A stretch of DNA of 64,000 nucleotides from Chitinophagaceae bacterium (GTDB taxonomy: Bacteria > Bacteroidota > Bacteroidia > Chitinophagales > Chitinophagaceae), in the NCBI GenBank assembly GCA_947454155.1, contig CANGIT010000009.1, forward strand, positions 1 through 64,000, in the 5' to 3' direction. The notes beneath the pieces are model-generated. The model worked only from the letters and a program-made list of their open reading frames with translations, was not told the DNA's origin and did not search any database. Positions within the stretch are counted from its first letter, which is position 1, and every line of letters starts with the position of its first letter. This document shows positions 25,547-35,519 of this stretch, piece by piece. Both the position numbers and the translations under genes were made by a program.

Positions 25547-26401
25547 ATGAAAAAAGTGCTGGTTACCGGAGCAACAGGTTTTTTAGGAAACCATATAATT
25601 GCAGCATTACTGATGCATGATTGCCAAATTGTGGCTACTTCATCCAATATTGAAAAAGCACAAACAAAAAACTGGTACTCAAAAGTTTCTTGTGTTGAAT
25701 TTGATCTGCATTCAAATTTTGACCACCTCAACTTATTTGAATACTTTGGCAAGCCGGATTTGTTGATTCATTTGGCATGGGAAGGGTTACCAAATTACCT
25801 AGACCAATTTCATGTTGAAAATAATTTGCCTCGTCATCAACGCTTTTTATACAATCTTATCAGCAATGGATTGAATGATTTGACAGTTTCAGGCACTTGC
25901 TTGGAATATGGAATGATGAATGGTTGCCTGAATGAATCTTTGGTTGTCGATCCGTCTAATCCTTATGCCATTGCGAAAAATTCGCTGCGGTTATATCTCG
26001 AATCGTTATTTTTAGACTTCGATTTTTGTATGAAATGGGTTAGACTGTTTTATATGTATGGAGAAGGTCAAAGTCCAAAATCTTTGATCTCTCTACTTGA
26101 CAAGGCAATACAGGATAAACAGGAATCATTCAATATGAGTGGGGGTTTGCAAATACGTGATTTTTTGCCAGTAAATAAAGTGTCAGCATATTTTGTAGCA
26201 ATAGCTTTGCAAAATAAGATAACAGGAATCATTAATTGTTGCAGTGGGGTTCCTGTTACCGTAAAAGATTTTGTTGAAAACTATTTGTCTGTAAGAAATC
26301 AAACAATTCATCTCAATCTGGGATTCTATGAATATGCTACATACGAGCCCATGGAATTCTGGGGAGATAACACGAAATTAAAATCAATAATAAAAGAATG
26401 A
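25547..26401 (+). CDS. NAD(P)-dependent sugar epimerase/reductase (SDR)
   Basis: The 284-residue protein has VTGATGFLGNHI at the N terminus (dinucleotide-binding), LIHLAWEGLPNY, SGTCLEYG and the catalytic Tyr-x3-Lys in NPYAIAKNSL. DFLPVNKVSAYFVAIA and GIINCCSG are usual for sugar-nucleotide reductases. It is the likely 4-ketoreductase that finishes the CDP-sugar made by the preceding enzymes. The start follows the methyltransferase stop directly, and its own stop overlaps the next start (ATGA). Confidence 0.87.
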   Translation: MKKVLVTGATGFLGNHIIAALLMHDCQIVATSSNIEKAQTKNWYSKVSCVEFDLHSNFDHLNLFEYFGKPDLLIHLAWEGLPNYLDQFHVENNLPRHQRFLYNLISNGLNDLTVSGTCLEYGMMNGCLNESLVVDPSNPYAIAKNSLRLYLESLFLDFDFCMKWVRLFYMYGEGQSPKSLISLLDKAIQDKQESFNMSGGLQIRDFLPVNKVSAYFVAIALQNKITGIINCCSGVPVTVKDFVENYLSVRNQTIHLNLGFYEYATYEPMEFWGDNTKLKSIIKE

Positions 26402-27129
26402 GCAATCCAGTTCAAAATTTCATCGAAGAAAGAAAACAAAGAGTAAACAGTAATGCCTCTAACGAGGAATTAAAAAAAGCTGCAGGTGCTTTTAATCTGG
26501 CTTCAAACAAGGCGCAGTACTCATACAATTTTTCCTGGATGGGAAGACCAATCATACAATACCCTCAGGATATGATTGCGATGCAAGAAATCATTTGGGA
26601 TTTAAAACCCGATTTGATTATTGAAACTGGCATCGCTCATGGCGGTTCTCTAATTTTTTATGCCTCATTGCTCGAATTAATCGGAAATGGTGAAGTGCTG
26701 GGAATTGATATTGATATCAGAGAGCATAATAAAATTGAAATTGAAAATCATCCAATGTTCAAAAGAATCAAGATGATTCAAGGATCATCAGTGTCTCAAG
26801 AAACAGTGGATAAAGTGGCCGAAGTAGCTAAAGATAAAAATAAAGTCTTGGTTTTACTCGATTCCAACCATACGCATGAACATGTTTTGCAAGAATTGAA
26901 ACTGTATTCCCCTTTTGTAACCAAAGGATCATACTTGGTTTGCTTCGATACCATCGTTGAAGACCTACCTAATGACTATCTTCCTGGCAGGGCATGGGGC
27001 CAGGGCGACAATCCTAAAACGGCAGTTTGGGCGTTCTTGGAATCTAACCCCGATTTTGAAATTGATTCTAATATTGATAACAAGTTATTAATTAGTGTAG
27101 GGCCGCAAGGTTATCTCAAAAGAAAATAA
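26398..27129 (+). CDS. CmcI/rhamnosyl O-methyltransferase family protein
   Basis: The 243-residue protein matches the family of cephalosporin hydroxylase CmcI and rhamnosyl O-methyltransferases: YPQDMIAMQEIIWDLKPDLIIETGIAHGGSL (SAM-binding), GIDIDIREHN, LVLLDSNHTHEHVLQEL and GSYLVCFDTIVEDLP. Most characterised relatives are O-methyltransferases acting on sugars. It probably methylates a hydroxyl of the glycan made here. Linked to the previous gene by an ATGA overlap, and directly followed by a GT2 gene. Confidence 0.85.
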   Translation: MSNPVQNFIEERKQRVNSNASNEELKKAAGAFNLASNKAQYSYNFSWMGRPIIQYPQDMIAMQEIIWDLKPDLIIETGIAHGGSLIFYASLLELIGNGEVLGIDIDIREHNKIEIENHPMFKRIKMIQGSSVSQETVDKVAEVAKDKNKVLVLLDSNHTHEHVLQELKLYSPFVTKGSYLVCFDTIVEDLPNDYLPGRAWGQGDNPKTAVWAFLESNPDFEIDSNIDNKLLISVGPQGYLKRK

Positions 27130-28146
27130 ATGACAATGCCTCTCATCAGTTTTTGTATCAGCACATTTAAGCGTGGTATTGTTTTGAAGGAAACATTGGA
27201 AACCATCAAAAGGCAAACTTATTCATCTTTTGAAGTAATTATTGCCGATAACGATCATGAAGAAAGCGCACGCCCTTTTGTAGAATCATTAAACGACAAT
27301 AGATTTTGCTACTATCCAAATGGAGCCAATCTGGGCATGAAAGCCAGTTTCAACAGAAGCCTTAGTTTTGCTAAAGGTGAATATGTAGTGATGATAGCAG
27401 ACGATGACCCTATTTATCCTGACATGTTGGAAACTTTGGTTAAACTTTCGGAGGATTATCCTGGATATGGTCTTTATATGGGTGGTTGCGACTGGTTTTG
27501 CAAGGATAAAGATGTGGCACCTTTATACAGATTGAATGTAGGAACAAACTCCTGTCTCAACGATGACTTCAATATAAATGATATAAGGGTTTTTTCAACA
27601 GCAGAGTTTTTGAGTCAATTCTATACTTTTAAAATTTTCAAACATTTTTTATGGTCTACCTGTATCGTCAAAAATGATCTATTGAAAAGAATGGGCGGCA
27701 TACCCGATTATGGAAGTCCTTTTCTAGGTGATTACGCCTACATGAGCATCGCTGCTACTGAAAAGGGCTGTGTTGTAATTAATAAATCTCTCGGTTGTCA
27801 GACAATTCACCGAGAAAATTTTGGCAGGAGTCAGAATGATCAGCTACCTGTCGTTGCAGTGAAATTCCCTGAATATCTCAACAATAAATTAAGCGGATTG
27901 AATGAATGGCCTAATATCAAACCCTTGATGATGAGATTTGTTTCTTTGTGGTTGGTAGAACATCTGTCTTTCCTCTATCATTTCAAAGATAAAGGTTCAA
28001 TTGATATTGTTAGTTTGACAAAAGCTGAAAGAGAAGTTTTTGAATTGCCATTCATGAAGACTTACAAATTTAAATTTTATCTTAAAAAAAATCACCAGAC
28101 TTTTCACGATTGGCTGGTGAAAATAAAAAAGACATTTGTTAAGTAG
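27130..28146 (+). CDS. Glycosyltransferase family 2
   Basis: The 338-residue protein has a GT2 domain at the N terminus: SFCISTFKRG, VIIADNDHEESA and the metal-binding MIADDDPIYPDM. No transmembrane segment is seen. It probably adds a sugar to the lipid-linked repeat unit on the cytoplasmic face. It begins directly after the methyltransferase stop. Donor and acceptor cannot be predicted. Confidence 0.88.
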   Translation: MTMPLISFCISTFKRGIVLKETLETIKRQTYSSFEVIIADNDHEESARPFVESLNDNRFCYYPNGANLGMKASFNRSLSFAKGEYVVMIADDDPIYPDMLETLVKLSEDYPGYGLYMGGCDWFCKDKDVAPLYRLNVGTNSCLNDDFNINDIRVFSTAEFLSQFYTFKIFKHFLWSTCIVKNDLLKRMGGIPDYGSPFLGDYAYMSIAATEKGCVVINKSLGCQTIHRENFGRSQNDQLPVVAVKFPEYLNNKLSGLNEWPNIKPLMMRFVSLWLVEHLSFLYHFKDKGSIDIVSLTKAEREVFELPFMKTYKFKFYLKKNHQTFHDWLVKIKKTFVK

Positions 28147-28147
28147 C

Positions 28148-29152
28148 ATGTCAATTTTTAGTATCATATTACCGGTGAGGAATGGTGGAGAGTTTGTAAA
28201 AGAATGTGTTGACAGCATATTAAATCAAACTTTTCAAGATTTTGATTTACTGATTCTGGACAACAACAGTAACGATGGAACCAAAGAATGGCTATCCAAC
28301 TTAAAAAACACTCGTGTGAAAATTTTTCACTCGGAAAAAGACTTGACAATTGAGGAAAATTGGGCTAGAGCAATCGACATCCCCAAAAATGAATTCATGA
28401 CAATGATTGGTCATGATGATTTGCTTCATCCTGATTACTTGAATGTCATAAATCATCTAATCAGAGAAAATCCAGATGCTTCACTTTATCAAACCCATTT
28501 CAATTATATAGATGCCAATGGAAGATTAATAAGGCCTTGCGTTCCTATGCCTAAATTGATGAATGATGCATTTTTTTTAAAAATGATGTTGGATGCCAAG
28601 ATTGATATCAATGGTACTGGTTTCATGATGCGATCAAAAGATTATGAAAAATTGGGAGGAATTCCCCCTTTTGCCAATTTATTATTTGCCGATTTTGCCC
28701 TTTGGCATAAATTAACCGAACTCTCTTCTTTGGTGGTGTCGCCGAAATATTGCTTTTCATATCGATTACATAATAGCATGACAACAGTTTCGAGTAACCA
28801 AAGTTTTAAAATTGGATTTGAGCAGTTGATTGATTATTTGTTGAAAGTTAAAGCCAGTAATGAAATCAATTATTCAATCATAGAAAATCATGCAGGCGCA
28901 TTCCTGAGCAGATATTGTCGATCTATATCACATAGAATGTTACGCAGTACTTTGGCTGACAGAAAAGGTTTTACGGTGTCGTCGTGGGTTGGGTATTGTC
29001 AGCAATTCAGCGATAAGCTGCTGGGGAAAAACAAACTGAAAATGGAAAAGACAAAAGGGTTAAAATTGGCTCTATTTATCGACAACAATGCGTTACTGAG
29101 AAGCCTGTTTTTATTTTGGAAAAAACTGTATAAAAAACCTTTTTATAAATAG
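28148..29152 (+). CDS. Glycosyltransferase family 2
   Basis: The 334-residue GT2 has FSIILPVRNGGEFV, LLILDNNSNDGTKEWL and the acidic motif MIGHDDLLHPDY. It lies immediately after the preceding GT gene and is the last member of the plus-strand operon. A TTG at 28136 could extend it by four residues into the previous gene; the ATG at 28148 is preferred. It converges with gmd four bases downstream. Confidence 0.88.
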   Translation: MSIFSIILPVRNGGEFVKECVDSILNQTFQDFDLLILDNNSNDGTKEWLSNLKNTRVKIFHSEKDLTIEENWARAIDIPKNEFMTMIGHDDLLHPDYLNVINHLIRENPDASLYQTHFNYIDANGRLIRPCVPMPKLMNDAFFLKMMLDAKIDINGTGFMMRSKDYEKLGGIPPFANLLFADFALWHKLTELSSLVVSPKYCFSYRLHNSMTTVSSNQSFKIGFEQLIDYLLKVKASNEINYSIIENHAGAFLSRYCRSISHRMLRSTLADRKGFTVSSWVGYCQQFSDKLLGKNKLKMEKTKGLKLALFIDNNALLRSLFLFWKKLYKKPFYK

Positions 29153-29156
29153 AAGA

Positions 29157-30227
29157 TCACGCCAACTTTACTTTCTCTCTTTCTATATCTTCTTTCATCA
29201 TCTCATCAATCAGCATATCCAAGTTGTATTTTGGCATCCAGCCCAGTTTTTTCTTGGCTTTGGTGGCATCGCCAATCAACAAGTCTACTTCAGCAGGACG
29301 GAAATATTTGGCACTGATGCCTACAACCTGTTTACCTACAGGAATCTGGTATTCGGACAAATTGCAAGATTTTACAAATGCTTTTTCATTTACACCTTCG
29401 CCGGTGAACTCCAGTTCAATCCCAACTTTTTGGAATGACATGATGACAAAATCTCTTACAGAGGTAGTTACATTCGTTGCCAATACATAATCCTCCGGTT
29501 CATCTTGCTGCATCATCAACCACATGCCTTCAATATAATCCTTGGCATGTCCCCAATCCCTTTTGGCATCGAGATTGCCCAATTTCAAAATCTCATCTTG
29601 ACCCAAAGCGATTCTGGCAACACCAATCGTAATTTTTCGGGTTACAAAGTTCTCAGCTCTGAGCGGACTTTCATGGTTGAATAAAATTCCGTTTACAGCA
29701 TATAGATTGTAGGCTTCCCTGTAATTAACAGTGATCCAATAACCATATAATTTGGCTACGCCGTATGGAGAGCGAGGGTAGAAGGGCGTATTTTCAGTTT
29801 GAGGAATCTCTTGTACTTTACCATACATCTCGGAAGTGGAGGCCTGGTAAAAACGGGTCTTTTTTTCGAGTCCCAAAATGCGGATGGCTTCCAAAATCCT
29901 CAAAACGCCCATGGCGTCTGAGTTGGCCGTATATTCGGGCGTTTCGAAACTTACCTGCACATGACTTTGTGCGGCGAGATTATATATTTCGTCAGGTTGT
30001 GTCTGTTGGATAATTCTAATTAGGTTACTGGAATCCGTGAGGTCTCCATAATGCAAATGGAATCGCTCGGCAATGTCTTTATTAAATACAAAATGATCAA
30101 TACGTTCACTTCTTATCAAAGAAGTTCTTCTTTTGATGCCATGAACATTATATCCTTTGTTAAGCAGAAATTCCGCCAAATAAGCCCCATCTTGCCCTGT
30201 AATTCCGGTAATTAATGCAGTCTTCAT
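29157..30227 (-). CDS. gmd: GDP-mannose 4,6-dehydratase
   Basis: The 356-residue SDR converts GDP-mannose to GDP-4-keto-6-deoxymannose. It has [18 protein letters not shown] (NAD-binding), [34 protein letters not shown], the catalytic T-S-E in ASTSEMYG, and Tyr-x3-Lys in [25 protein letters not shown] is a Gmd marker. No GDP-fucose synthase (fcl) or GDP-rhamnose reductase (rmd) is in the window, so the final sugar depends on genes elsewhere. It has its own -7 box and is opposite in strand to the flanking transferase genes. Confidence 0.96.
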   Translation of the reverse strand: MKTALITGITGQDGAYLAEFLLNKGYNVHGIKRRTSLIRSERIDHFVFNKDIAERFHLHYGDLTDSSNLIRIIQQTQPDEIYNLAAQSHVQVSFETPEYTANSDAMGVLRILEAIRILGLEKKTRFYQASTSEMYGKVQEIPQTENTPFYPRSPYGVAKLYGYWITVNYREAYNLYAVNGILFNHESPLRAENFVTRKITIGVARIALGQDEILKLGNLDAKRDWGHAKDYIEGMWLMMQQDEPEDYVLATNVTTSVRDFVIMSFQKVGIELEFTGEGVNEKAFVKSCNLSEYQIPVGKQVVGISAKYFRPAEVDLLIGDATKAKKKLGWMPKYNLDMLIDEMMKEDIEREKVKLA

Positions 30228-30249
30228 ATCTAATCTTGAATAAAGTGAT

Positions 30250-30257
30250 CAAAAATA
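30250..30257 (-). promoter_or_regulatory. Bacteroidota -7 box of gmd (TATTTTTG)
   Basis: The minus strand reads TATTTTTG 22 bases before the gmd ATG. Confidence 0.55.
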
Positions 30258-30303
30258 CGTTTTAATATTTAAGTTTGGCTTTTTTATTCAAGTTTTGGAA
30301 CTC

Positions 30304-31326
30304 ATGATTCAGCAGGACTTTTCCATAAGACTTTCTGTGATAATTGTAAATTATAAAGCCCCAGCTTTGCTGGAGGATTGCCTCAATTCTATTTTCAAAT
30401 TTGATACCGAACAGCTTGAAATCATCGTGGTGGATAATCAATCGGATGATGGATGCGAAAAGATGCTTGCCGACAAATTTCCAACAGTGAAGTTTATACA
30501 GATGGGTTACAACGCCGGTTTTGCCAGAGCCAATAATGCAGCTATAAGAATAGCTACTGGGGAAGCAATTTTACTGCTCAATTCGGATACCATCGTTTTA
30601 GATAATGCACTGAATAAAAGTGCAGACCATTTTTTATCAACCCCACATGTGGCTTGTGGTGTACAGTTGTTGAATGCAGACCACAGTTTTCAATTTTCCG
30701 GAAGCAGTGTTGTTGCAGGAGGCTTGAATTATCTGCTGCCTTTGCCTTATGTCAACAATCTCATCAAAGTCGTCTCAAAAATTTTCAATATCAACAAACC
30801 CAGCATTGAAAAGCCATCATCTGCCGATAAAGTCGACTGGATTAATGGAGCGTTTTTAATGGTGAAAAGATATGCGATTGAAAAAGCAGGCATGATGGAC
30901 GAAGATTTTTTTCTGTATGCCGAAGAAGCGGAATGGTGCAGCAGAATCAGAAAAATTGGAGAACTTTTTCTTTATGGTGATTATCATGTTGTACACCTGC
31001 AAGGCGTTTCTGCAGGAGAAGCTTTTGGAACAAGTGAAAAAGGATATTTCAATCTACTCGATAAGAAAGGACTACAAATTCTGGTGAGCAATTTTCTGCG
31101 ATTCAAAAAGGAATTTGGAATCTTTTGGTTTCTCTTCCATGTACTCGCATTTTACTTTGAAATCTTCTGGATGTTTTTAGGGGTAATGCTGGAGAGCTTA
31201 TTGTTTTTCAGAAAAAAAACCTGGACCTGGGGCCAGTGGTGGAAATATCTGATGAATATGATCAAGCTATGGCCTTATCTTTTAAAAATCATGAGAGGAA
31301 AACCTTATTTCTATAAAGTGCTTTGA
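30304..31326 (+). CDS. Glycosyltransferase family 2 (rhamnosyltransferase-like) with C-terminal membrane segment
   Basis: The 340-residue protein has the GT2 pattern of WbbL-like rhamnosyltransferases: LSVIIVNYKAP, IIVVDNQSDDG, YNAGFARANN, ILLLNSDTIV and WINGAFLMVKR, then DEDFFLYAEEAEWCSRIR. A hydrophobic stretch (about 278-305) could tether it to the membrane. The frame can be extended to a TTG at 30295; the ATG at 30304 is used here. It is divergent from gmd and may add a GDP- or dTDP-deoxy sugar. Confidence 0.9.
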   Translation: MIQQDFSIRLSVIIVNYKAPALLEDCLNSIFKFDTEQLEIIVVDNQSDDGCEKMLADKFPTVKFIQMGYNAGFARANNAAIRIATGEAILLLNSDTIVLDNALNKSADHFLSTPHVACGVQLLNADHSFQFSGSSVVAGGLNYLLPLPYVNNLIKVVSKIFNINKPSIEKPSSADKVDWINGAFLMVKRYAIEKAGMMDEDFFLYAEEAEWCSRIRKIGELFLYGDYHVVHLQGVSAGEAFGTSEKGYFNLLDKKGLQILVSNFLRFKKEFGIFWFLFHVLAFYFEIFWMFLGVMLESLLFFRKKTWTWGQWWKYLMNMIKLWPYLLKIMRGKPYFYKVL

Positions 31327-31333
31327 CGCTGAT

Positions 31334-32476
31334 TTATAATTTGCCGATAACGTTTGAAGCTTTTTCTGCAATCTTGTCCCAATAAAAATGATCAAAATAG
31401 GCTGAAGTGATCTGGCATGCATTGGGTTGAGCCTTTACAATGGCCGATGCAAATGCAGTCCAGTTATGTTCATGAATGATTTGCAGTTTTCCATTGGTGA
31501 TGTTTTCCGGAACGCCAATGGCGCCTTCATGCGTGCTGATACATTGCAAGTTAAAGCCCAAAGCCTCTACCAGTTTGGTTTTGATACCACCACCATCAAC
31601 AACGGGATTGATGAAAATATCGACGCCATTGAAATAGGTGTTGATATCACTCACAAAGCCTGCATAGATGATATTTTTATCTGCGTATGCTTTCAGCTGA
31701 TCTAAAGAAGATGGTAGATTTTTTCCACAGATGATAATCTTATATTTAAAATCGGGATGTTGCAGTAACATCGGGTTGATTTCGTTCAGGATGATTTGTA
31801 CAGCATCTAAATTGGGTTTGTAGTCTAATGTGCCGTTGAAGAAAAGCAAGGTATCGCCACTGGGAAGTCCCAGCTCTTTTTCAATCAAAGTCCTGGCTTG
31901 TTTTTTTTCTTGAGATGAAGGCGGTTCGGCGCGCTCAAAACCGTAAGTGATGGTTTGACACAATTCGGGTTTTAAACCGAAATTTTCTATGGCATAAGCA
32001 CGGTCTTCGTCCGAAATCCAAAAGCTGAAATCAGCCAACCTGTGCACTCTTTTTTCATATTGCCATAACAAACGCCACCACCATTTATGGACCGATTTAA
32101 ACCTCAAGGCTTCGATGTTGTGCGAATGGACAATCAGCTTTGTCCCCAGTAACCATTTCACTAAAATACCCAGCCAACCCAGGTAGGGATGCTCAAGTAT
32201 CAAATGGGTGGCCTTGCGCTCAAGTAAAACTTTCCTCAACTTGAAAAAGAAAAATGGATTGAAATACCTCGATGCCTTATCACTCATGATAGGAAGAAAT
32301 TCTCCTTTGAAACCTTCCGGCTCACCATTGTTCACGGTCGATATCAATGTTACCGGTAATTTACCGGAAAAATAGGCATAGAAAGAGGCGATGCCTTTTT
32401 GCCCTCCCATCTTTGCAGGAAAAATAGGATAGGAAGCTATGCTGACAATATGGATTGGTTTAGAAGAGATAAGCAA
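31334..32476 (-). CDS. Glycosyltransferase family 4
   Basis: The 380-residue protein has a GT-B fold. The N half binds acceptor, with HIVSIASYPIFPAKMGGQKG and KLIVHSHNIEALRF. The C half has FFNGTLDYKPNLDAV, IIICGKNLP and the GT4 donor site GVDIFINPVVDGGGIKTKLVEALG. It starts with TTG at 32476, six bases after the stop of the YfhO gene; an in-frame stop just upstream excludes a longer form. It is probably in one operon with YfhO. Confidence 0.88.
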   Translation of the reverse strand: MLISSKPIHIVSIASYPIFPAKMGGQKGIASFYAYFSGKLPVTLISTVNNGEPEGFKGEFLPIMSDKASRYFNPFFFFKLRKVLLERKATHLILEHPYLGWLGILVKWLLGTKLIVHSHNIEALRFKSVHKWWWRLLWQYEKRVHRLADFSFWISDEDRAYAIENFGLKPELCQTITYGFERAEPPSSQEKKQARTLIEKELGLPSGDTLLFFNGTLDYKPNLDAVQIILNEINPMLLQHPDFKYKIIICGKNLPSSLDQLKAYADKNIIYAGFVSDINTYFNGVDIFINPVVDGGGIKTKLVEALGFNLQCISTHEGAIGVPENITNGKLQIIHEHNWTAFASAIVKAQPNACQITSAYFDHFYWDKIAEKASNVIGKL

Positions 32477-32482
32477 ATGATT

Positions 32483-35113
32483 TTATGCTATATTTTCTTT
32501 TTTCTTCATGCCCAATAAGATCCAGACAAAACTGACGATGGCAATGATAATCACCAGCCATGAAGAAATAGACGCAATTTTGTTGCCTGTTTTGTAAACC
32601 GCAGGCTCAAAACGGAATTCAATGGTATGGTTTCCTGCAGGCACTATCATTCCGCGCAATACATAATTGGCTTTGAAAATTGGCGCAGACTTGCCGTCGA
32701 TATAGGCATTCCAGTCTTTATAATAAATTTCACTGAAAATGGCCATTTGTGCTTTATTGGCCGTGCTACTATACACCAATGTATCATTATCAAAATGTTT
32801 CAGTGTGATGGAAGAAAGACTGTCAGCGGGTTCAAAGCAGCAAGCGATTCTTGCAAACTGCTTATCGATCACTGCACTATCGGCCGGGTTAAGGCTGTTG
32901 AGTGCTTTCATTTCTGCAACAGGCCCAACCACAAACTTCGCACCTTTTACAAACCAGGCATGCCCCAATGCCATTGGATTTTGTTTGGCAAATTTACCTT
33001 GCTCAGTTTGCTGAATGAAATATTTGGTGTTCAGCATGTTGATCACATTCATGTTGGGAGAACCGGATAACTGATATGCCATCAGGTCGTCGTAAATTCC
33101 CAACTTGGCAGGATGATAACCGCCAATTGATTTGTGATAATATGAAGTACGCGACTCATCCAGTCCAGCCGTATTCATCACTCTGAAATCGGGGTCTTTA
33201 TCAGCCGCAATCTGATTATCGGCTTCAGAAAGAGGAAACTCCTGCGTTTCATAGTTGTCTTTAGCGGTGTAGCTGAAACGGTTCATGTATTGGGATCCAA
33301 ATTGCAACAAATCGATAGCCGTCAACAACATTATACCGATCACCATCGCTAAAGCATTTATTTTCTTTTTCAGGAACAAGGCGATGACTACTGCGGCTAT
33401 CAACACAAATAAGAAAGAACGTAAAATATCCGACATGAATAAAGATGCACGGTCTTGACGCAAGGCCGAAACAAATGCTTTAGCAGATTTTGTGGCTTCA
33501 GCACCTTGGGATTGCGACAGATTTTGTGCCATGCCTTCCAGGATCTGATTATCGATTTCAGGCTTGAATTTCTCATTGAATGCCGTAAACTTTTCTTGAC
33601 CAGCACCTGATGGATCATTAACCAATGCATTGAACGCTGAAGTTCTTTGGCGATTTTCCTTACTGTAATCAAAGCTTATATAGCAGGCAAATGCGATAAC
33701 AAATACAATGGCTGTGGCCAATCCGGCCTTAACAAATTTTTTCCATTGCCCGGCATTATCATCACTCATCAACTGATTTAATGTAAGTGCCGCAACAGCA
33801 GGGAAGATCAACTGCGGTATCACCAATGCCATAGTAGGCACCCTGAACTTATTGTAAAAAGGAAAATGATCAAACATGAAATAATTGAAAAAAGGAAAGT
33901 GACTACCCCAAGCCAACAAAATACCCAGCACACTGGCCGCCAGCATCCACCATTTGTGTTTTCCATCTAAAATAAAAAGTCCGGTAATAAAAAGGAAACA
34001 AATGACCGCACCCAAGTAAACTGGTCCGTTGGTAAAGGGCTGATCTCCCCAATATAAAGCACCGTTCATTTGTCCGGCTAATTGATCTGCAGGCAACTGA
34101 GGCAGGTTTTCCTGCATGTACTTCACCAAATGAGAATTCTCTTCAATTTTAGGGAACACATACACATCACCATCTCTTTCGGCCTGATGCGAGCCATAGC
34201 CCATCACACCAGGAAAAATCAAACTCCAGGTTTCAGCTTTACCATAACTCCATTGAAATGCATAATCTTTTGACAAACCAACTGTTTTACCATCTTTCAC
34301 AGCATCCTTGCTTCCCGCCGTTTGATCCATTACCAATTGACCGCCTCTTTTTGATTCTTTGGCATAATCATACGAGGTCATCAGTAACAAGGCATTACAG
34401 GCTACCCCTAAAATTCCGGCGATTACAGCCAAGCCAATACTTTTTATATATTGAGGCAATTCATTTTCCTTAATGGCATATATCAAATAAGAAATTGACA
34501 TGATACCGATAATCAGGAAAAGATAATAACTGATCTGTTGGTGTCCCTGAGCAATTTGTAAAGCTGTAAGCAGAGCAGTTAATGAAAATCCGATAAGGTA
34601 TTTTTTTCTGAATAAAAGTATGATGGCACCCAACACAGCAGGAGTGTAGGCGAGCGCATACATCTGTGTATTGTGACCTGCAGTAATGATGATGGGAGAG
34701 AAGCTGCAATAAGCAAAGCCCAATGCACCGGCTATAGCGGCATAAGGTCTTACACCAATGCAAATACAAAGAAAATAGAATGAAATACAGGCCAGAAAGA
34801 AGAAACTCATAGGTTGAGGTAAATCTAATTGAATGATGTTATTGACCACTGACAATGGAGACCAGTCGCCTTCCATAGCCACCTGATAGGCAGGCATACC
34901 ACCAAACATATTGCTCAGCCAAAGAGGAAAATGACCATGAATTTCCTTATAAAGCATTGCCTGGTGGCTCATCCCTTGCCACCCGGTTACATCACCTTGT
35001 TTCAAAATCACTCCGGATTCAAGTGCGGGTCTACAAAAAATAACAGCTACAAGCAAAAAAACAATCACAGCAATTAAATGGGGCAAAGCCGACTTTACAT
35101 TCAAAGACTTCAT
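32483..35113 (-). CDS. YfhO family membrane protein
   Basis: About 876 residues with some 12 transmembrane helices in the first two thirds. A soluble domain ends in a pattern typical of YfhO proteins: IFSEIYYKDWNAYIDGK followed by ANYVLRGMIVPAGNHTIEF, then a last helix. FPLWLSNMFGGMPAYQ in the first loop is another family feature. In Gram-positive bacteria YfhO relatives glycosylate lipoteichoic acid with lipid-linked sugars; here a polyprenyl-phosphate-sugar-dependent transferase is a reasonable inference. The ATG at 35113 (KSLNVKSALPHLIAV) is preferred to an upstream start at 35152. Confidence 0.87.
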   Translation of the reverse strand: MKSLNVKSALPHLIAVIVFLLVAVIFCRPALESGVILKQGDVTGWQGMSHQAMLYKEIHGHFPLWLSNMFGGMPAYQVAMEGDWSPLSVVNNIIQLDLPQPMSFFFLACISFYFLCICIGVRPYAAIAGALGFAYCSFSPIIITAGHNTQMYALAYTPAVLGAIILLFRKKYLIGFSLTALLTALQIAQGHQQISYYLFLIIGIMSISYLIYAIKENELPQYIKSIGLAVIAGILGVACNALLLMTSYDYAKESKRGGQLVMDQTAGSKDAVKDGKTVGLSKDYAFQWSYGKAETWSLIFPGVMGYGSHQAERDGDVYVFPKIEENSHLVKYMQENLPQLPADQLAGQMNGALYWGDQPFTNGPVYLGAVICFLFITGLFILDGKHKWWMLAASVLGILLAWGSHFPFFNYFMFDHFPFYNKFRVPTMALVIPQLIFPAVAALTLNQLMSDDNAGQWKKFVKAGLATAIVFVIAFACYISFDYSKENRQRTSAFNALVNDPSGAGQEKFTAFNEKFKPEIDNQILEGMAQNLSQSQGAEATKSAKAFVSALRQDRASLFMSDILRSFLFVLIAAVVIALFLKKKINALAMVIGIMLLTAIDLLQFGSQYMNRFSYTAKDNYETQEFPLSEADNQIAADKDPDFRVMNTAGLDESRTSYYHKSIGGYHPAKLGIYDDLMAYQLSGSPNMNVINMLNTKYFIQQTEQGKFAKQNPMALGHAWFVKGAKFVVGPVAEMKALNSLNPADSAVIDKQFARIACCFEPADSLSSITLKHFDNDTLVYSSTANKAQMAIFSEIYYKDWNAYIDGKSAPIFKANYVLRGMIVPAGNHTIEFRFEPAVYKTGNKIASISSWLVIIIAIVSFVWILLGMKKKENIA

Positions 35114-35519
35114 TTTATACTTTTTATAACGGCAAAGTAAAACTAAATTCATTTAAATTGCACACAATCCTAATAATGACTCCGCTTATTATTCAGATTC
35201 TCCAGAAACTTCAACTACAACACCTTTTTCAGTTATACCTAATAATCTGAAACTGGTATTTCCCTTTTCTATTAGCATAGTCTATTTGATGGCATTGAGT
35301 TTTCAATAGCATTCAAATGAAATTGCACCTGCAATTTGACACGTTTACATTTGATTGCGACACACTTATTAAATCAAATATCTATGTATGTAAAAAAAAT
35401 CGTTGATTGCCAATTCAACCTAATAAAACTAATCTGTCAAGACATGATTTGTATTCAGCATTGAATCATTATGTCAACGAAGATTGAACTGTCAGTTATA
35501 CAAAAAACAATGAAAACTT
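35114..35519. other. 406-bp divergent intergenic region
   Basis: The region separates yfhO (minus) from the LytTR regulator (plus). Apart from the promoter at 35323-35353 and weak A/T-rich motifs before yfhO, I see no gene, tRNA or strong hairpin. The transcribed leader of the regulator would be about 160 bases. Confidence 0.5.
35323..35353 (+). promoter_or_regulatory. Bacteroidota promoter (TTG, 20 bases, TACATTTG)
   Basis: TTG at 35323-35325 and TACATTTG at 35346-35353 are separated by 20 bases, matching the spacing of the -33 and -7 elements. It points to the LytTR regulator gene. Confidence 0.55.
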
